From the NCBI GenBank assembly GCA_039029395.1, contig JBCCGG010000075.1, positions 1 through 13,826 on the forward strand: a DNA stretch of 13,826 bases, given 5' to 3'. The notes beneath the pieces are model-generated. The model was not told the origin of the DNA, did no database searches, and saw only the letters and a list, made by a program, of their open reading frames with translations. Below, one piece after another: positions 13,765 through 13,826 of this stretch (within the stretch, counting starts at the first letter, position 1; each line of letters begins with the position of its first letter). This DNA comes from JBCCGG01 sp039029395. GTDB lineage: Bacteria > Pseudomonadota > Alphaproteobacteria > Kiloniellales > JAKSDN01. The position numbers and the translations under genes are program-made.

Positions 13765-13826
13765 ATGAACACGCCAATCACTTTGAGAGTCGACGATGAG
13801 CTGTTGGCACGGCTGGACGAGCTCGC
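13765..13826 (+). CDS. Ribbon-helix-helix protein, N-terminus (partial, antitoxin-like)
   Basis: The ATG at 13765 opens a frame that runs off the window: MNTPITLRVDDELLARLDEL. The strand ITLRVDDELLARLDEL is the classic ribbon-helix-helix opening, a beta strand that enters the major groove followed by helix 1. Such short proteins are usually antitoxins (CopG/ParD/RelB type) or MetJ/NikR-like repressors. The upstream promoter overlaps three phased repeats, which fits autorepression. A weak GGGCGA precedes the start. The partner toxin, if any, lies beyond the window. It is too short here for any finer call. Confidence 0.68.
   Translation, partial: MNTPITLRVDDELLARLDEL

Noticed and set aside
1..13826. 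tRNA, rRNA, CRISPR arrays, insertion sequences
   Set aside because: No cloverleaf with a CCA end, rRNA segment, regularly spaced direct repeats or transposase was seen on either strand.

Overview
The window comes from a GC-rich Gram-negative chromosome, most likely an alphaproteobacterium of the Rhodospirillales/Kiloniellales type. This rests on heavy G/C third positions, purine-rich Shine-Dalgarno sites (GGGAGGT, GGGAGGA), several GTG/TTG starts and the gene families present; no rRNA or marker gene fixes the taxon. No tRNA, rRNA, CRISPR array or insertion sequence was seen.

Layout. At 1-504 (+) there is the probable tail of an upstream gene, a hairpin, and a small Pro-rich unknown protein whose C-terminal segment resembles the FtsZ C-terminal peptide. 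At 515-1913 (-) lie two exported proteins: a periplasmic cupin and a periplasmic ankyrin-repeat protein. At 2189-3889 (+) are a YcaD-like MFS transporter and a GFA-type zinc protein. At 3886-6895 (-) is a compact operon, transcribed M20 amidohydrolase, Nudix hydrolase, nitrilase-superfamily amidase, METTL27-like methyltransferase. At 6982-7848 (-) is an exported PstS-like binding protein with no transporter partners.

The most coherent system is the five-gene minus-strand operon at 7945-12910: AMP-forming acyl-CoA ligase, SDR, ACAD10/11-type acyl-CoA dehydrogenase, APH-type kinase, small DUF6285-like protein. Gaps are 5 and 16 bp, then two 4-base overlaps (TTGA, ATGA). The gene content matches the levulinate/4-hydroxyacid pathway (lvaABCDE) of Pseudomonas putida and the two fused domains of mammalian ACAD10/ACAD11. 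In that pathway an acid is activated to its CoA thioester, a 4-keto group is reduced or a hydroxyacyl-CoA processed, the 4-hydroxyl is phosphorylated, and the dehydrogenase-fold enzyme removes phosphate so that the product enters beta-oxidation. The order here (ligase-SDR-ACAD-kinase-DUF6285) differs from the Pseudomonas order as I recall it, and no lvaR-like regulator or transporter is adjacent, so the natural substrate is open.

Divergent from this operon is a cytosolic FrnE-like DsbA-family oxidoreductase (13013-13666, +). The last 160 bp are AT-rich. They hold a good sigma70-like promoter with three TGATT units spaced exactly 10 bp apart, followed by the start of a ribbon-helix-helix protein. 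This looks like the autoregulated first gene of a toxin-antitoxin pair cut by the window edge.
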